Assembly: GCA_963932465.1 (NCBI GenBank)
Contig: OZ010800.1
Location: forward strand, 100,149,307 to 100,213,306
Source of the DNA: Maratus speciosus
Lineage: Eukaryota; Arthropoda; Arachnida; Araneae; Salticidae
Length of the DNA stretch: 64,000 nucleotides
Direction: 5' to 3'
Shown here: in pieces, positions 12,245-23,690 of the stretch
How positions within the stretch are numbered: position 1 is the first letter of the stretch
Layout of the letters: each line of letters begins with the position of its first letter
Translations under genes and position numbers: made by a program
Notes under the pieces: generated by a model
The model's input: only the letters and a program-made list of their open reading frames with translations
What the model was told of the DNA's origin: nothing
The model's database searches: none

Positions 12245-13004
12245 GGGGTCCGGGACAAAAAACTCTTCAAATTTTCAATTTATTTTATTTTATTATTATT
12301 ATATATATTTTTTTTTTTATTGGATTAAAAATTTCTCTGCCGTTTTCTGCTTAAAATAATGTTTAAATCATGTTTCTATCTTAATTAGAACAGGAAATAT
12401 TAATTTTCACGTTTTGGTTTGTTTTTAAAATCTGCCTTTCAAGCTATGGTTGTCAAGAAAACGAGTTCTTGTGAAATTGCGTTTTTTTTTTTCCATGATA
12501 GGTTTTTTCTCCATTTCTCATATTTAAATTCTTATAACTCAAAAACCGTTAAAGATACAGGGTTGAAACTCAGAACATATCTTTTTCAATTACTTTACTT
12601 TACTTTTGAGCCATCATATTTTTAAAAAAATATTTACTTTTGAAAATATGATTTTTTTTAAAAGTCGCACCACTTTTTTTGTAATTTTGTCGTTAAATAT
12701 TTTTAACTTTTTTGAAAATTAATATTTTTTTAAAGCTGACTCTACATTAAAAAATATATATTTCTGTTTATTTAAATGAAAAACAATTTAAATTCTACAA
12801 ATAATATTTCGAGTTATAACGATTTTAAGTTATACCACTATTTTCATAAATTTTAAATTTAAAATTTTTGTTAAAAAGGTATGAGAAGTTTTATCATTTG
12901 ATTTTGTTTACAAATGATACCATTACAAATGTTAACCATCACAAAATAATTCAAAATTTTAACTCAATAAATAAAATAATTTTGAAAATGTGTCCCGGAC
13001 CCCC
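12245..13004. mobile_element. TTAA element family K, copy 1
   Basis: TTAA stands at 12241-12244 and 13005-13008. The ends are inverted: GGGGTCCGGGACA at the left and TGTCCCGGACCCCC at the right. The interior matches the copy at 17581-18305, including AAGCnATGGTTGTCAnGAAAA, the GTTATAACGATTTTAA block and ATGAGAAGTTTTATCA. TTAA duplication is known for piggyBac and Kolobok; ends that begin with G runs fit Kolobok better, but that is inference. It does not encode a transposase. Confidence 0.8.
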
Positions 13005-13170
13005 TTAAATTTTCTTTTGAATTTTTTGCATTTCTGGTATTGAAATATATTGAGTTTTGATTTCTTAATATTTTTTTTCTTTTTATTTATCCATTTTATT
13101 TATGTGTTTTGTTTATGTGGAAGATTTGAATAGCTTTAATATTTTTTTGCATAAATTTAACATTATTTAA

Positions 13171-14780
13171 CCCTTATGTCAATTACCGGGTACCTTTTTT
13201 TTTTTCTTTTCATCTCATTTTCAGCGTGTTAATATCAAAAGAAAAGAAAATATATTTAGATCCCCATTATTTGTACTATTCACTGTCCATTAGTATAATC
13301 ACATTAAACTTTGGAATTTTTTTTATTACTTTTTTGGGACATTAAACATTTTTATACTTATCATCAATGACCAGGCTACCCGGGTACCCATGCGAATTTT
13401 CTCTGGAAATATACGGAAATTGATAGATTATTTAGATTTAGATCAATAAAACTTCAATTTAATTTGAAAAAAAGGGTTAGACATGCTTTTTAAGGTAAAA
13501 AATATTTCATTTACACGAAATTTTGTGGATAGGCTGTACAATAACACAAAGTGCAGGAATGTACATCACATAGTGGCTTTCCACATTGTTTACATGATTT
13601 TCTGGGGTTTTTGTGCTTTTTTTAGAGGCTCTGACAAGCAAATCTGACACAAACTGCTTTTATCCTTTTTGATTCACGCCTTTAGCTTTATGCACTGATT
13701 TCTGAACGTGTGGCACCTTCAAATACGGTCAAATATTGTTTTGAGTTTACTTTCAATTCCCGATTTGGTCGAAAAATCATATCCTCTGCATTTTGCGATT
13801 GATCTTGAATTGCTTGAGTCCTCAAGATCTCACCCAATCCCCGCAATAACAGGCAACGATTGTCTGTTTTATTTATAACCATATCTTTATTTGCAGTATG
13901 TATAACGTAAGTAGAAAGTATTGCTATATCCACAATATAGACAATAATGCATGTGGTCATGTGGTTGTACGCCTATGCGTTGTATATTGCCCCAAAAATT
14001 TATCCATTATATCCACTCAATATTTCAGTTTCCTTATACAACTGAAAAAGTTAGAGTTTATCTTTCGTTTCTGTGATGGTTTTATCATGATGCATAGTAG
14101 ACATTAGAATGATAACTTTGTTCCTTTTTGGAACATACGAACAGATACTTATGCCATCATGAAATCGAAATTCCGTAGATAAAACGTGCTCGATTTGCAT
14201 AGCCTTATTTCTTGGAAAATAGAAGGTTTATTTCTTTCAAAGTGCCAACCTTTGTGAAATTACATTATAATAAATGCAAGGCCAAAGAAAAAGAAGTAAA
14301 AATGTTGTCCATGGTGATTTTTTGTTCAGAATCCATGAACAGAGAAGCGAAGTCTTTCACAACTCATTCATCTTGATTTAATTCACGGATTGTACCTGCT
14401 TTTCGGGTGCATAGTTGGCCGTTAAGAGTTTAATAATTATTTTTTGTCACATACCCAACATAATTTGATTCCATATATAGCCGGTTTAGACGGAATATAT
14501 TGGGTGAATCTTTTCTTCCTCGAAGCGGAAATAACTGTTCAATTGTTTACTTATCCGTCGGTATATATTTTTCTAGAGTTTAGGACTTTTCGTAGCCCAT
14601 AAATCACTAATTACTACAGCTTTAACACTTTGAAGACATTCCACTCGTGTGTTCTGGTTGTGAAAACGAATAAATCTAAGAATACTCCTGAATCGGTTTA
14701 CATTTATATTTGTTCCATAAAACGGATATATGTTTTCCACATCTCTAATGTGTGATTTTTGTTTGGATTGTTGACACCTG
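13171..14780 (-). mobile_element. piggyBac-type element, one terminus visible
   Basis: TTAA at 13167-13170 is followed by CCCTTATGTCAATTACC, the CCC-start typical of piggyBac termini. A subterminal inverted match GGGTACC / ACCCGGGTACCC lies at 13188-13194 and 13378-13390. The transposase remnant lies between here and about 14770 on the minus strand. The other terminus was not found; a Tigger-like end starts at 14786, so the 5' part was probably lost or displaced there. Confidence 0.75.
13535..14770 (-). pseudogene. piggyBac transposase, broken
   Basis: The enzyme would excise and insert the element at TTAA. On the minus strand the visible order is: RFRSILRFIRFHNQNTR near 14700 and ISDLWATKSP near 14600; then QYIPSKPAIYGIKLCWVCD near 14470-14510 (the most typical piggyBac block); then SICSYVPKRNKVIILMSTMH near 14090-14150. 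Next comes a decayed YN-xx-GGVD area near 14020, a C-terminal segment over 13690-13960, and a cysteine-rich tail, CQICL...CKQCGKPLC...CTLCYC, near 13540-13650. Frames shift several times and stops interrupt the catalytic part, so it is inactive. The N-terminal quarter is missing. Confidence 0.82.
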
Positions 14781-14785
14781 AAGTA

Positions 14786-15165
14786 CAGCAGAATCTCGCA
14801 AATCCGAAATTCCGGTTAATCCGAACCGATTTTATTTAGCGGATAAATGTCGGGAAAAACGTGTAAAAGTTAGAATTAAACAAATGTGTCAGTAAAGCAT
14901 GTTTTTTTTTTCTATAAACAGCTTGAATAAAATTGACAAAATACACCAACATGTAAAAGTACAACATATGTACGCAAAGTATAAAATGAAAACGTGCTCT
15001 GCAGGCTTACTGGTAGAACATCTTCTTTAAAATAAATCTCGAATATCAGTTTGTTTGCCAGTACTATAAAATGTTTTCTAAAGTAAAAAAATATTTAATT
15101 CGGATGATACAAATTTATTTTTCCTTTCAATAATTTCCTTTAATTATTGATTTTTGCCTTTTTTA
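14786..15165 (+). mobile_element. pogo/Tigger-like terminal fragment
   Basis: TA at 14784-14785 is followed by CAGCAGAATCTCGCAAATCC and a GAAATTCCGGTTAATCCGAA echo. This is the typical opening of Tigger elements (CAGTAGA-type start, a CTCG word, repeated CCGAA). The right end was not located, and the stretch up to the next element has no coding resemblance. Assignment beyond the first ~45 bases is inference. Confidence 0.5.
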
Positions 15166-15677
15166 CCCGACTGCCAAATAGAGTTATATGTTTCACGCGT
15201 ATCTGGGTATGTGGATTTTTTTATACACTCGAAACATCCCAACGACTGGATGGATTTTAATGAATGAGGTCTCTACGATTTGTCTTAACCGTCCGATGGC
15301 TATAATATAGTTTTTTTTTTTTTTATAAATTCAAAATGGCGCCCATACAATTCAAAATGGTGGTAGAGACGAAAAAAAATTACACACCCTATTGAGTGGC
15401 ATATAATTGGATAGGTCTTTCAAAATGAGGACGATGTTTCTTTGACTATTTAACAGTCAGATTCTCCGTTTAAATATTACACAACCTGGAAGTTGTGTAG
15501 GTAGAATCTTTAGCTTTGCTGTAACTCTGACTTTCATAAATCTATAGGCATCATAGAAACAGTGTTTATAGATAGGAACTAGCAATTAAACACAACTTAA
15601 AATTTATCGATACAAGTAAATAAAAGAATAGGTAAGTAATATAAAAAATTGTTTCACATTGATGAGAAGCAGTAGGA
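15166..15677 (+). mobile_element. TIR repeat element, copy 2
   Basis: Starts CCCGACTGCCAAATAG and ends near GCAGTAGGAT, a worn form of the GCAGTCGGG end seen in copies 1 and 3. It is full length (~512 bp). Internal landmarks are CACGCGTATCTGGGTATG, ACTCGAAACATCCCAACG, CCGTCCGATGGCTATA and AAAATGGCG, all shared with the other copies. No coding capacity. Confidence 0.7.
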
Positions 15678-16689
15678 TTTTTTTATTTTTAAATTTAATT
15701 CAAAATTTCACTCTTCTAATGCTTGTAGACTTATCCAATTTGCATGATATTTCTATCCACTTAATTAAAATAGTTTTCTTTCATCTTTCTAGCACATGTC
15801 TGACATGAAATCTTCCATATTAAGTATCACTTGTATCCTTGCATAATATAAAAATCTTGCATAATATATATATATATTTATTTGTTTAAGTTTCCTTCAG
15901 AAAATATTTATTATGCTTCTTTAAATTTCTCTTTAAAATGAATAAGTTGCCATTCTTTATATAAAATATAATATGAATGCAATATTTCACCCTTTCTCAA
16001 TCACGAAATACACAATATAGTCTTTAAAAAGATCATTGTTAAAAGTTGACAGTTTTCTATGCTAGAAATATTTTCTCTTGTAAACGGACAAATTTTGGAA
16101 AAAAAACTCAAACTTTATGCTTAAATTTTACCAATAAGCAGTTAGTTTCGGAAACTACTCTATTACCGAATTTTTGGCCCAATGTATCCTGTACAAATTG
16201 CTTTAATCCGCACTGGAATTGGGGATATAGACGATGAATTATTTGCAATTCCGTAAACCCTTGTGAGAAAATTGCTGCAGACTATGAAACAAAGCCGTTC
16301 ACAAACAAAAACTAATAAAATTAAAATAAGAGTTATTTTGAACTTCACATTATGTTAGGTTTGTTGTACAAAAAAGTTCAGATTTTTTAAAAATGTTTGA
16401 GCAACCAGTGCAAGACCACTTGTAATGGATACCCGCATACGAACCAGGCAGCAATGCAGTTATACTGTTCTTTCTTATCATTTATATTTTCTGATAATTA
16501 TATAATTACTAATTATAAAAATGCATTAGGGACATTTATGTAACAAAATCTATAAGAGTAGTTCAACTACTGTATAAAAATTGTCTACCTTTCGTTGAAA
16601 CTACATTAAAAAATAGGAAATTCATTTAAACTTTTTCTGCCAATGCAAGTATTAATGAACAACGAATTTACGATCAAGAAAAAAAAAAA
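15678..16689. other. gene-free stretch
   Basis: Unique AT-rich sequence with a short TA tract near 15866-15876. Small frames at 16046-16348 overlap on both strands and show no family resemblance. Confidence 0.45.
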
Positions 16690-17135
16690 TCCTTCAATTC
16701 TATGCATACCTTCATACATTTTTCGATGGTACAATATTGAAAATGGCAAACAAATTGCTGTTATAGCGTCCCCTTCCGGTGAATTTTTTCCAAATTGAGA
16801 GAGAACCTTCTTGCGATGGCCAAAAACATACACGAAAACTTTGGTTCAATTCTGTGCATAACTCCATGCGTTTTCTGATGGTACAATATTCAAATTGACA
16901 CAAAAATGTCATAAAAATCACTATTACATGACCCTTCCGGTGATTTTTTGTTTCAAAATTAAGGCTGGACCTGCTTGCAGTAGCAAAAACTAAAGAAAAA
17001 AAATGGTTCAATTATATGCATAACCTCATACACTTTATGATGATACAATGGTGACAGACACACGGACAGACAAACATTTTCTATAAACATGTTTTTTTGG
17101 GATCTCTGACCCCTAAAACGAGCAAATTTATCAAA
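16690..17135 (-). repeat. tandem repeat of ~152-162-bp units (family S, - orientation)
   Basis: TTCAATTnTnTGCATAnC recurs near 16693, 16845 and 17007, each followed by CATAC/CATGC and GATGGTACAAT or GATGATACAAT. CCCTTCCGGTGA occurs in each spacer. The block closes with GACAGACACACGGACAGACA and a TTTTGGGATCTCTGACCCC word, the reverse complement of the lead-in at 10980-11070. Apparent minus-strand proteins of 75-99 residues are frames through these units, not genes. Confidence 0.7.
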
Positions 17136-17576
17136 AATAAGAAGTAAAAAAAATTCGATGTGCTTATATAAGATGAAAGTTTCTATTAACATTTATTGGT
17201 GGATGATCCCCTGGTTGTTAATTTGTCCTTTTGTAATCTTAAATTTCATATTTGATTACCGATTAATTTGCGTATCAAGGTCATCATAGAGAACGGTTTA
17301 AAAAAAAAATCTTATGCGCTTTTATCTGATATGTTTTCAACAGTTTAATACCTGATATACAGTATTCAAAGAAATGTGTTCCTAAAATTTAATACACAAG
17401 TATTTGTACTTTTAAAATAATTAATAGTAATATTACTTTTAGATAATATTTTAATATGATTATTTAATTTAAATAAATTTAACCAAAGTATTTATACTTT
17501 TTAATTGTATACAGATTTAAGATAGAACGTCATCACACATCCATCTAATTAGCAGGCGGCTACAATGAAATTTAGT
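17136..17576. other. gene-free stretch
   Basis: AT-rich sequence with no recognised feature. Confidence 0.4.
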
Positions 17577-17580
17577 TTAA

Positions 17581-18305
17581 GGGGATCCAGGACACAAAAA
17601 TCTCCATATTTTCTAAAAAAAACTTTTATTGCACTAAAAACGTCTCTGTGTTTTTCTGTTTAAAATGACGCTTGAATAATGTTTCTATCTTAAATAGAAC
17701 AGAAAATATTAAAGTTTTCGTTTTGGTTTGTTTTGAAAATCTAGCTTTCAAGCAATGGTTGTCAGGAAAACGATTTCTTGTGAAAATGTGTTTTTCTTCA
17801 TGATGGCTTTTTTCACCATTTCTCATATTTAAATCATTATAAGCCAAGAACCGTTAAAGATAAATAGTTCAAACTTGGAACATATCTTTTTCAATTGTTT
17901 TACTTTAATTTTGATTCAGCAAATTAGAAAAAAAATATTTACTTTTGAAAATATGACTTTTTTTTTAAAGTTGCACAATTATTTTTTAATTTTTTAATTT
18001 AAATATTTTTATATTTTTCAAAAATTAATATTTTTTAAAATGCTGAATCTAAATTAAAACATATATATTTATGTTTATTTAACTAAAAAAATTGAAATTG
18101 TACAAATTATATTTCGAGTTATAACGATTTTAAATTACCCCCCTTTTTAAAGTATTTTAACTTAAAAAATTTTTTTTAATATATGAGAAGTTTTATCATG
18201 TGATTTTGTATACAAATAATATGGTTAACCATCACAAAAAAAAAAGAAAATTCAAAATTTTAGCTCAATAAATAAAAATTATCTTAAATTGTGTCCCGGA
18301 CCCCC
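17581..18305. mobile_element. TTAA element family K, copy 2
   Basis: TTAA at 17577-17580 and 18306-18309, with ends GGGGATCCAGGACACA and TGTGTCCCGGACCCCC. It aligns along its length with 12245-13004 but is 35 bp shorter. The left end carries changes (GATCCAGGAC for GTCCGGGAC), so this copy is old. No transposase. Confidence 0.8.
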
Positions 18306-18427
18306 TTAAACAATCTTATTAACATTATAAGTAAAAAAAAAAAAGTATTTATTTCTAAGAAAGGAGTAAAAATGATTCCAAGTATAATAACAAAACGACA
18401 ATGCAAAACAATTTATGAAAATTAGTA

Positions 18428-18635
18428 CACTGTTAAAAAGTTTTGGTTTATAGGTTGAATCAGTTTTTTGTGATCCAGTTATATAACCATAAGAGGGTGA
18501 ACTAATGGTTGATGCACCATTTGGAGCAAAGGTATAAATAAAGATCCAAATCTTGGACTCAGATTTCACCATTTTGTGATTGTAGCTACTGCAGTACCAA
18601 AATTTAGTTCAACCTAATAAACATTTTTAACAGTG
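18428..18635. mobile_element. short TIR element (208 bp)
   Basis: The left end reads CACTGTTAAAAAGTTTTGG; the right end, read inward, reads CACTGTTAAAAATGTTTATT. Both continue into TAGGTTGAA. A clear target duplication is absent. The CACTGTTAAAA start is of the kind seen in many hAT-type MITEs, but that link is tentative. Confidence 0.6.
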
Positions 18636-18639
18636 AATG

Positions 18640-19176
18640 TACTTTTAATTTTTAAATCAGAAATAATTGTTGGTCATTACAGTTCGTCATTTTGAAAGAT
18701 TTGTTTCGTGCCTTTTTCCCGCACAGTTATCTTCCAATGGGTCTAATTTGCAAAGAGAAATATGAAATTATACTCTTGATAATAATTTTCAAATGGTATG
18801 GTTCATTCTTAATTCATATCCAAAATAATATTAATAACGATACATTTCATGAAACACGCGGAAACGGAACATTACACAATTTTCAGACGATTAGTTCAAG
18901 TGATATTTTATATAAAGCAACTTTTTCATGTTCTTTTAAGCATTAAAAGCTTTAAAGGTGATGAAATATCATTAAATTCAATTACAAGGGTACTTCAAAC
19001 TAAAATGGAAATGAATATTTTTTATTTCATTAAAATGTCAGTAAAACGCTTGGACCAATTATTATTTGTATTTATTTCTGATCTACAGAAAACAAAACTC
19101 ATATCATGTACTTATTTGTGTTACTGAAAAAATTAGCAGTAATTCTCCTTAAAACGTTTTCCGTTTTTTAGAAATA
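18640..19176. other. gene-free stretch
   Basis: Overlapping frames at 18692-19127 have no family resemblance. Nothing else was seen. Confidence 0.4.
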
Positions 19177-19180
19177 ATAT

Positions 19181-19771
19181 ACTGTACGTTCTAAAATTCA
19201 ACCGACAAATTAAGAGGAGTGATAGAATGTATCAAGAGGATGCAATTACATAAAATATGGGATCGCAACTCACGTTTTTAGTCAAAAATAAAGGGTGTTT
19301 CATCCCAACTGAACTTGTGTTGACAATAATAATAATTGAGAAAAAAATCAAAACATTACATTAATAATGACGCGATATGTTTCTTATTTTTGTAAAATGT
19401 TATAACAGAACGAAAAAATCTGGAAAAATTCGTGCTCGCAATCGATGATACCATGAGAACTGGCAATCGCAGTCCAAAATGTGGAGCATCAAGTGCTTAA
19501 TGCTAGCGCCCATAATGGAAACGTTTACCCCTTTTTTTCGATATTATCACATTTACAACTAAAATGATAATGTCTACTGAAAGTTTTGTTATAATATACT
19601 TCAGTTTTTTTTTAAGTTATTGCCGGCAACACAAATCAAATTACGGTAGAACTTCCTGTATTTTTCATTAAATACGTGGTCTACTACACCATTTTCTATG
19701 GCATTTTTTTCACCCCCTTGATTATTTCTATCACCTCTCTTAACATGTCGATCGAATTTTGGAACGCCGAG
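19181..19771. mobile_element. TIR element with TATA flanks (591 bp)
   Basis: Left end CTGTACGTTCTAAAATTCAA; right end, read inward, CTCGGCGTTCCAAAATTCGA. The inverted match continues for about 45 bp (CGACA, TTAAGAG, GGTGATAGAA) and weakly beyond. TATA stands outside both ends (19177-19180 and 19772-19775). No transposase frame. The superfamily is undecided; TA duplication would fit Tc1/mariner. Confidence 0.72.
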
Positions 19772-19775
19772 TATA

Positions 19776-19862
19776 TCTTGCAGAGAAAGGATAAAAAGAT
19801 AACTGCAAAATAATTTTAATTTTGCTAGAAATTGTTAAATATATATTTTTAAAAAATATTTA

Positions 19863-19897
<35 letters not shown>

Positions 19898-21506
19898 TTT
19901 CATAGAAAAATAAGTGTAATTGAGTTGAACTTAGAGTAAATTGAATTATTATATATTTTATTTCTTTCACTTTTAATTTTCGTATGCATATATTTTTTCA
20001 GCAAAACAGATTCAATTTAGTCATTCAATTCCATTTCCATGAGTTTGAAAACCTATTTCATAAATAAATATTTCCAAAAGATTTTTTTTATTTAATTATT
20101 TCCTTTAAATCAGAGCATGAAAATTGAAAAACAAAATTTAAACCAAAAATATTAATCTTACTACGCTGTACTTTATATAATGTAGGTAAACTGAATTTCA
20201 GTAAAACCTTGATCTGAAGGAAAGAATACTTAAGAAATGCTGAGGAAATATGATGAATGATTTCTGGACGGCTAAACGAAACAGCATTTTTATTCATCTT
20301 GCTTTGTGCTCTGAAAATATATTATGACATAAAAAAGAAAGTCTACTTTTGTCATAAAAATTGAATTTTGTTCTGTTCGTCTGAAAATCTTTCAGACAAA
20401 AAATTCTAATGTTCAAAACATGATTCTATTATACGAAGACTTATATTCCTGGTACGTACCAAATTCCACGTGTTGGCTTTTCCAAAACCATTTAAAATAT
20501 GTACAATGTATTGTTTTTAAATATATGTGGATACTAAACATCTTCTTTTTAAAACTTAATATATAACTTTTAATTACTATATTATTTATATGTAACAAAA
20601 TTCATTCCTTTTTAAAATTTTATTAGACTAATTATAAACAATGTTATATATGTTTCCAACAAATCTCAGTAATATCTGTATGTTGCACTGTATGAATCAT
20701 AATTATGTTGTTTAAACCATATCAGAATACATTATTAATCAGTTGACATTTGCTGTTAATCGATTTTTGCTGAGTTTTTACATTAAAAATTGGAAATTTT
20801 TGTCGTTACATAAATGAAAAAATAAAATAAATGTAAAAAGTAAAATGTTGATCAAATGTTTATAATACCGTTGTCAATTAAATTCATGTAACATTAAAAA
20901 TAACTTTCTAGATCTTTAATCAATAAGTATTTGCAACCTACGTTATTTTATTTTTTTTGCTGTCATTCGTTAACTGAACTTAAAAAAAAGAAAAGAAAAA
21001 AATGCCGGAAAAAATGCATGCAATCTTTTAAAGTTTCTAGGTTTAATTCAATTTCTTAAACGTCACGATATTGAAAATATACGTCTTAAAAAAAAAAAAA
21101 AAAAAAAAAAATCTGGCATGAAAAAAAAAGACTAATCATTACAATGCTACAAATGATTGTTCTTATAACACTTTTTATTGTGATTTCTTTTGTAAATATA
21201 TATGCATATATATATATATATATACAAAATTATAAAGGTAACTTTATTGGTTGATCGGATTTTTCATATTTTTGGTGAAATTAATGCGAAATTATCTAAC
21301 TTCATCCCAACACCCGTTTTGAAGTGAAAGTTGAATTTTTACACAATATAATAAAAAATAAAATTTGGTAATTGCAAAGAATTTTTTCATAAGGCGCATA
21401 AAATAAAATATTTCAGGGGAAAAAAAATTGCACTAAAGATATGTGAAGGCACAGTCTCAAAATACACTTGTTTTAGGAGGAACCATAAAAGTAGTTTTTG
21501 TTCAAA

Positions 21507-21538
<32 letters not shown>

Positions 21539-21870
21539 TTTAATTTTGACTTTCTCACAATTTTCATTTTGTGGGTTAACTTGTTTCATAGAAGATCCTT
21601 TTAATAAAAAATATCAAATGCATATGTATACAAATATGATATTAAAAAATATAGAACAACTTAAATAAAATAACAACTTGTTAATGTTAAGTGTTTTATT
21701 CAAATTTTTGTTATTTATAACTATATACGTATATTAATTAATCTTTAAATGCTAGATCTCTGTTATGCGTCTTTTTATACCATCACACAGTAAGCGTGCA
21801 TCACATGTTTTCTTCTTCTTTGTTTTTCTTTGTCTTCATCCGTTTTTCTATAGCAAAATCAGAAAAGTTA
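19776..21870. other. gene-free stretch with simple repeats
   Basis: Holds a TA tract at 19867-19894, a copy of dispersed repeat D at 20240-20460, an A run near 21089-21110, a TA tract near 21200-21224 and a T run near 21510-21535. No coding resemblance on either strand. Confidence 0.5.
20240..20460 (+). repeat. dispersed repeat family D, copy 2
   Basis: Closest to the copy at 30550-30760. Shared words are GCATTTTTATTCA, TTGCTTTGTGCTCT, GACATAAAAAAG and TTTGTCATAAAAATTGAATT; the similarity goes on past TTCTATT to CTTATTCCTG-like text. Ends not defined. Confidence 0.6.
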
Positions 21871-21874
21871 GCTT

Positions 21875-21977
21875 TTAGGGATAGTCTGTATCGATGCTAT
21901 ATCTTCTTGTGAGTTCTATCGTAGAAGCATGTTCATCCTGTCTCGTCACGACCTCTTGGCAAAAACTACGTGAGAAC
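21875..21977 (-). CDS. possible terminal exon of an unknown gene
   Basis: On the minus strand a pyrimidine-rich tract ends in TTTGCTTTTTAG, a good splice acceptor. It is followed by 103 bases that read open to a TAA at 21875-21877 and give about 33 residues containing SRSFCQEVVTRQDEHAS and ending RRYSIDTDYP. The amino-acid mix is less AT-driven than the surrounding frames, and the short acidic, tyrosine-containing tail looks protein-like. Against it: no polyadenylation signal was seen close by, no upstream partner exon was found, and I do not recognise the sequence. Chance is a real possibility. Confidence 0.25.
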
Positions 21978-21979
21978 CT

Positions 21980-23254
21980 AAAAAGCAAATTACAAGAACA
22001 ACATGAAGAAAAAAAAAAAACATAAAAAAAATTAAAATGCAATATTTGCGAGCATTGTTGATTTTTTTCTAATCGTCTTCTACTGTTCATCATATCGTCG
22101 TTGTTTGTATATTATCAAAGATAATGATGGTTTCGAAATATCCTATAGGTTGTTAAACTTGTTTTGTTTGATTACAGAATTTATTTACATACATGGAAAA
22201 TAGTAGACATGGGACATTCGAAGAGATGTTGAATTCACAATATATGGCGCATTCCACAATCTTTTGACTTTTATGTCCCTGAATAATAATTTTTATTTTA
22301 GTACATGCTCTTGTGGGTTTTTTCCATATACTGGAGAACATCTCATTGCAGGATTGCATAATAATATTAATAAGATAAATAAGTTTTGGATGATGTTGGG
22401 GGTTCCAAATACCAGGAAGACTCCTATACCGTCCAGTGTCACTGATGCTGATTTTTAAGTTTAGAGTTGACTGTATAAAATTGTTTCAGTAAATCTAATT
22501 CGATGTAGTTTTTTCTGAAACTGGAGCTATTTTTGTATATAAATATGTAGCAAAAAATTAACCTGCACACATTTTTAGGTTTATTATTATTTTTTAAACT
22601 CTGTCCCTGGGTTTTAGATTCCTTACCGTCCCTCTACTAAAATTATACAGAAAGTCACTACAGTTCCAGACACAGAATTTTTTTTCAAGTTTTTTTGATT
22701 GCAGAAGTATGCTAGAAAAAGAATGTCTAAAATTCTTTGACAGGAAATTTACTGCAGAATTTAAATCAGCATTTAAATACGAATTTCAAGCATCGTGACT
22801 TTATTGGTAGTCTTTCCGCCCCCAAGGTTTATTCCTGCGCTTTTCGAGGTAAATTATATATTTTTAATTTAATCCAATGTAAATAACTGTTTCTAAAAAT
22901 CAATGAAGATTGTGGCTACCACTTAGTCTTAACACAATATGCCTAAAATAAGTGGTAAATTTCCTTACCGTTCCATCCTTACCGTCCCTTCTTTAAAACC
23001 CCTTTAGACAATGTTATACCAAAATTTTGTACTAAAAATAAAGAAATTTCTGAATCTATTTCTCAGTTGTTGCCTAATGTTTTGGCAATGTTTGTATCTG
23101 GATTGAAGTTTATTTGAATCTATTGTATCTAAATCAGGATCACCTATTTGTTGAATATCTTGGTGAAATGATCATGGAGCCAAAGGTACAAATTTATGAA
23201 TTTCTTAAAAAATATAGGTTAAAGTTTTTTTTTTATTTATTGTTTCTTTGACAT
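21980..23254. other. gene-free; contains a repeated CCTTACCGTCCC motif
   Basis: The motif occurs at about 22421 (CTCCTATACCGTCC), 22620 (CCTTACCGTCCC), 22962 (CCTTACCGTTCC) and 22977 (CCTTACCGTCCC). This may mark a decayed DNA element with subterminal repeats, but no inverted ends were found. Overlapping frames at 22153-22458 are not convincing genes. Confidence 0.4.
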
Positions 23255-23602
23255 TGTTGTAGTTTCTGATTCAGTTTCAGAAATCTTTGGTGCGCGGTCA
23301 AATAACAAGCTGAGTGAACTGAAATGACCCTTTTTTGTTTACGATTTGGTATTTATGTCATTTGTTTTTCTATTAATTTGCTGTAGACGAGATTTACGAA
23401 GTTTAAAATTAAGATGTGTAAAGAGATATTTATGTACCTGATTTAGTGTTAGTTCCGTTCGTTAAATGTTTAGCTTCATCCAACAGAGTTTTTATTCTTC
23501 GAAGTAAATACACTTTGAGCAAGATCAGCCATATAAAGCATCTAGAATTCACAACCGAGGTAAGAAAATGTTAGATTAGAAGATACCGTTATTTTTATAA
23601 CA
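23255..23602 (+). repeat. 5' LTR of the BEL/Pao element
   Basis: Starts TGTTGTAGTTTCTGA and ends TTTTTATAACA, thus TG...CA. Aligns over its whole length with 28184-28529. No obvious TATA box was assigned. Confidence 0.88.
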
Positions 23603-23604
23603 TT

Positions 23605-23622
23605 TTGGTGCCTATACGTCGT
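23605..23622 (+). other. primer-binding site of the BEL/Pao element
   Basis: TTGGTGCCTATACGTCG follows the 5' LTR by a few bases. TGG complements the CCA end of a tRNA. The tRNA was not identified. Confidence 0.55.
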
Positions 23623-23690
23623 GCTTTTATTTGGTTGAAATATTATTTGATAAGTATTTATTTCGAGAATATTAAAATGTAAAGTTTAGA

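Noticed and set aside
16606..17192. Overlapping minus-strand frames of 75-99 residues
   Set aside because: They run through tandem repeat units; similarity between them reflects the repeat, not a protein family.
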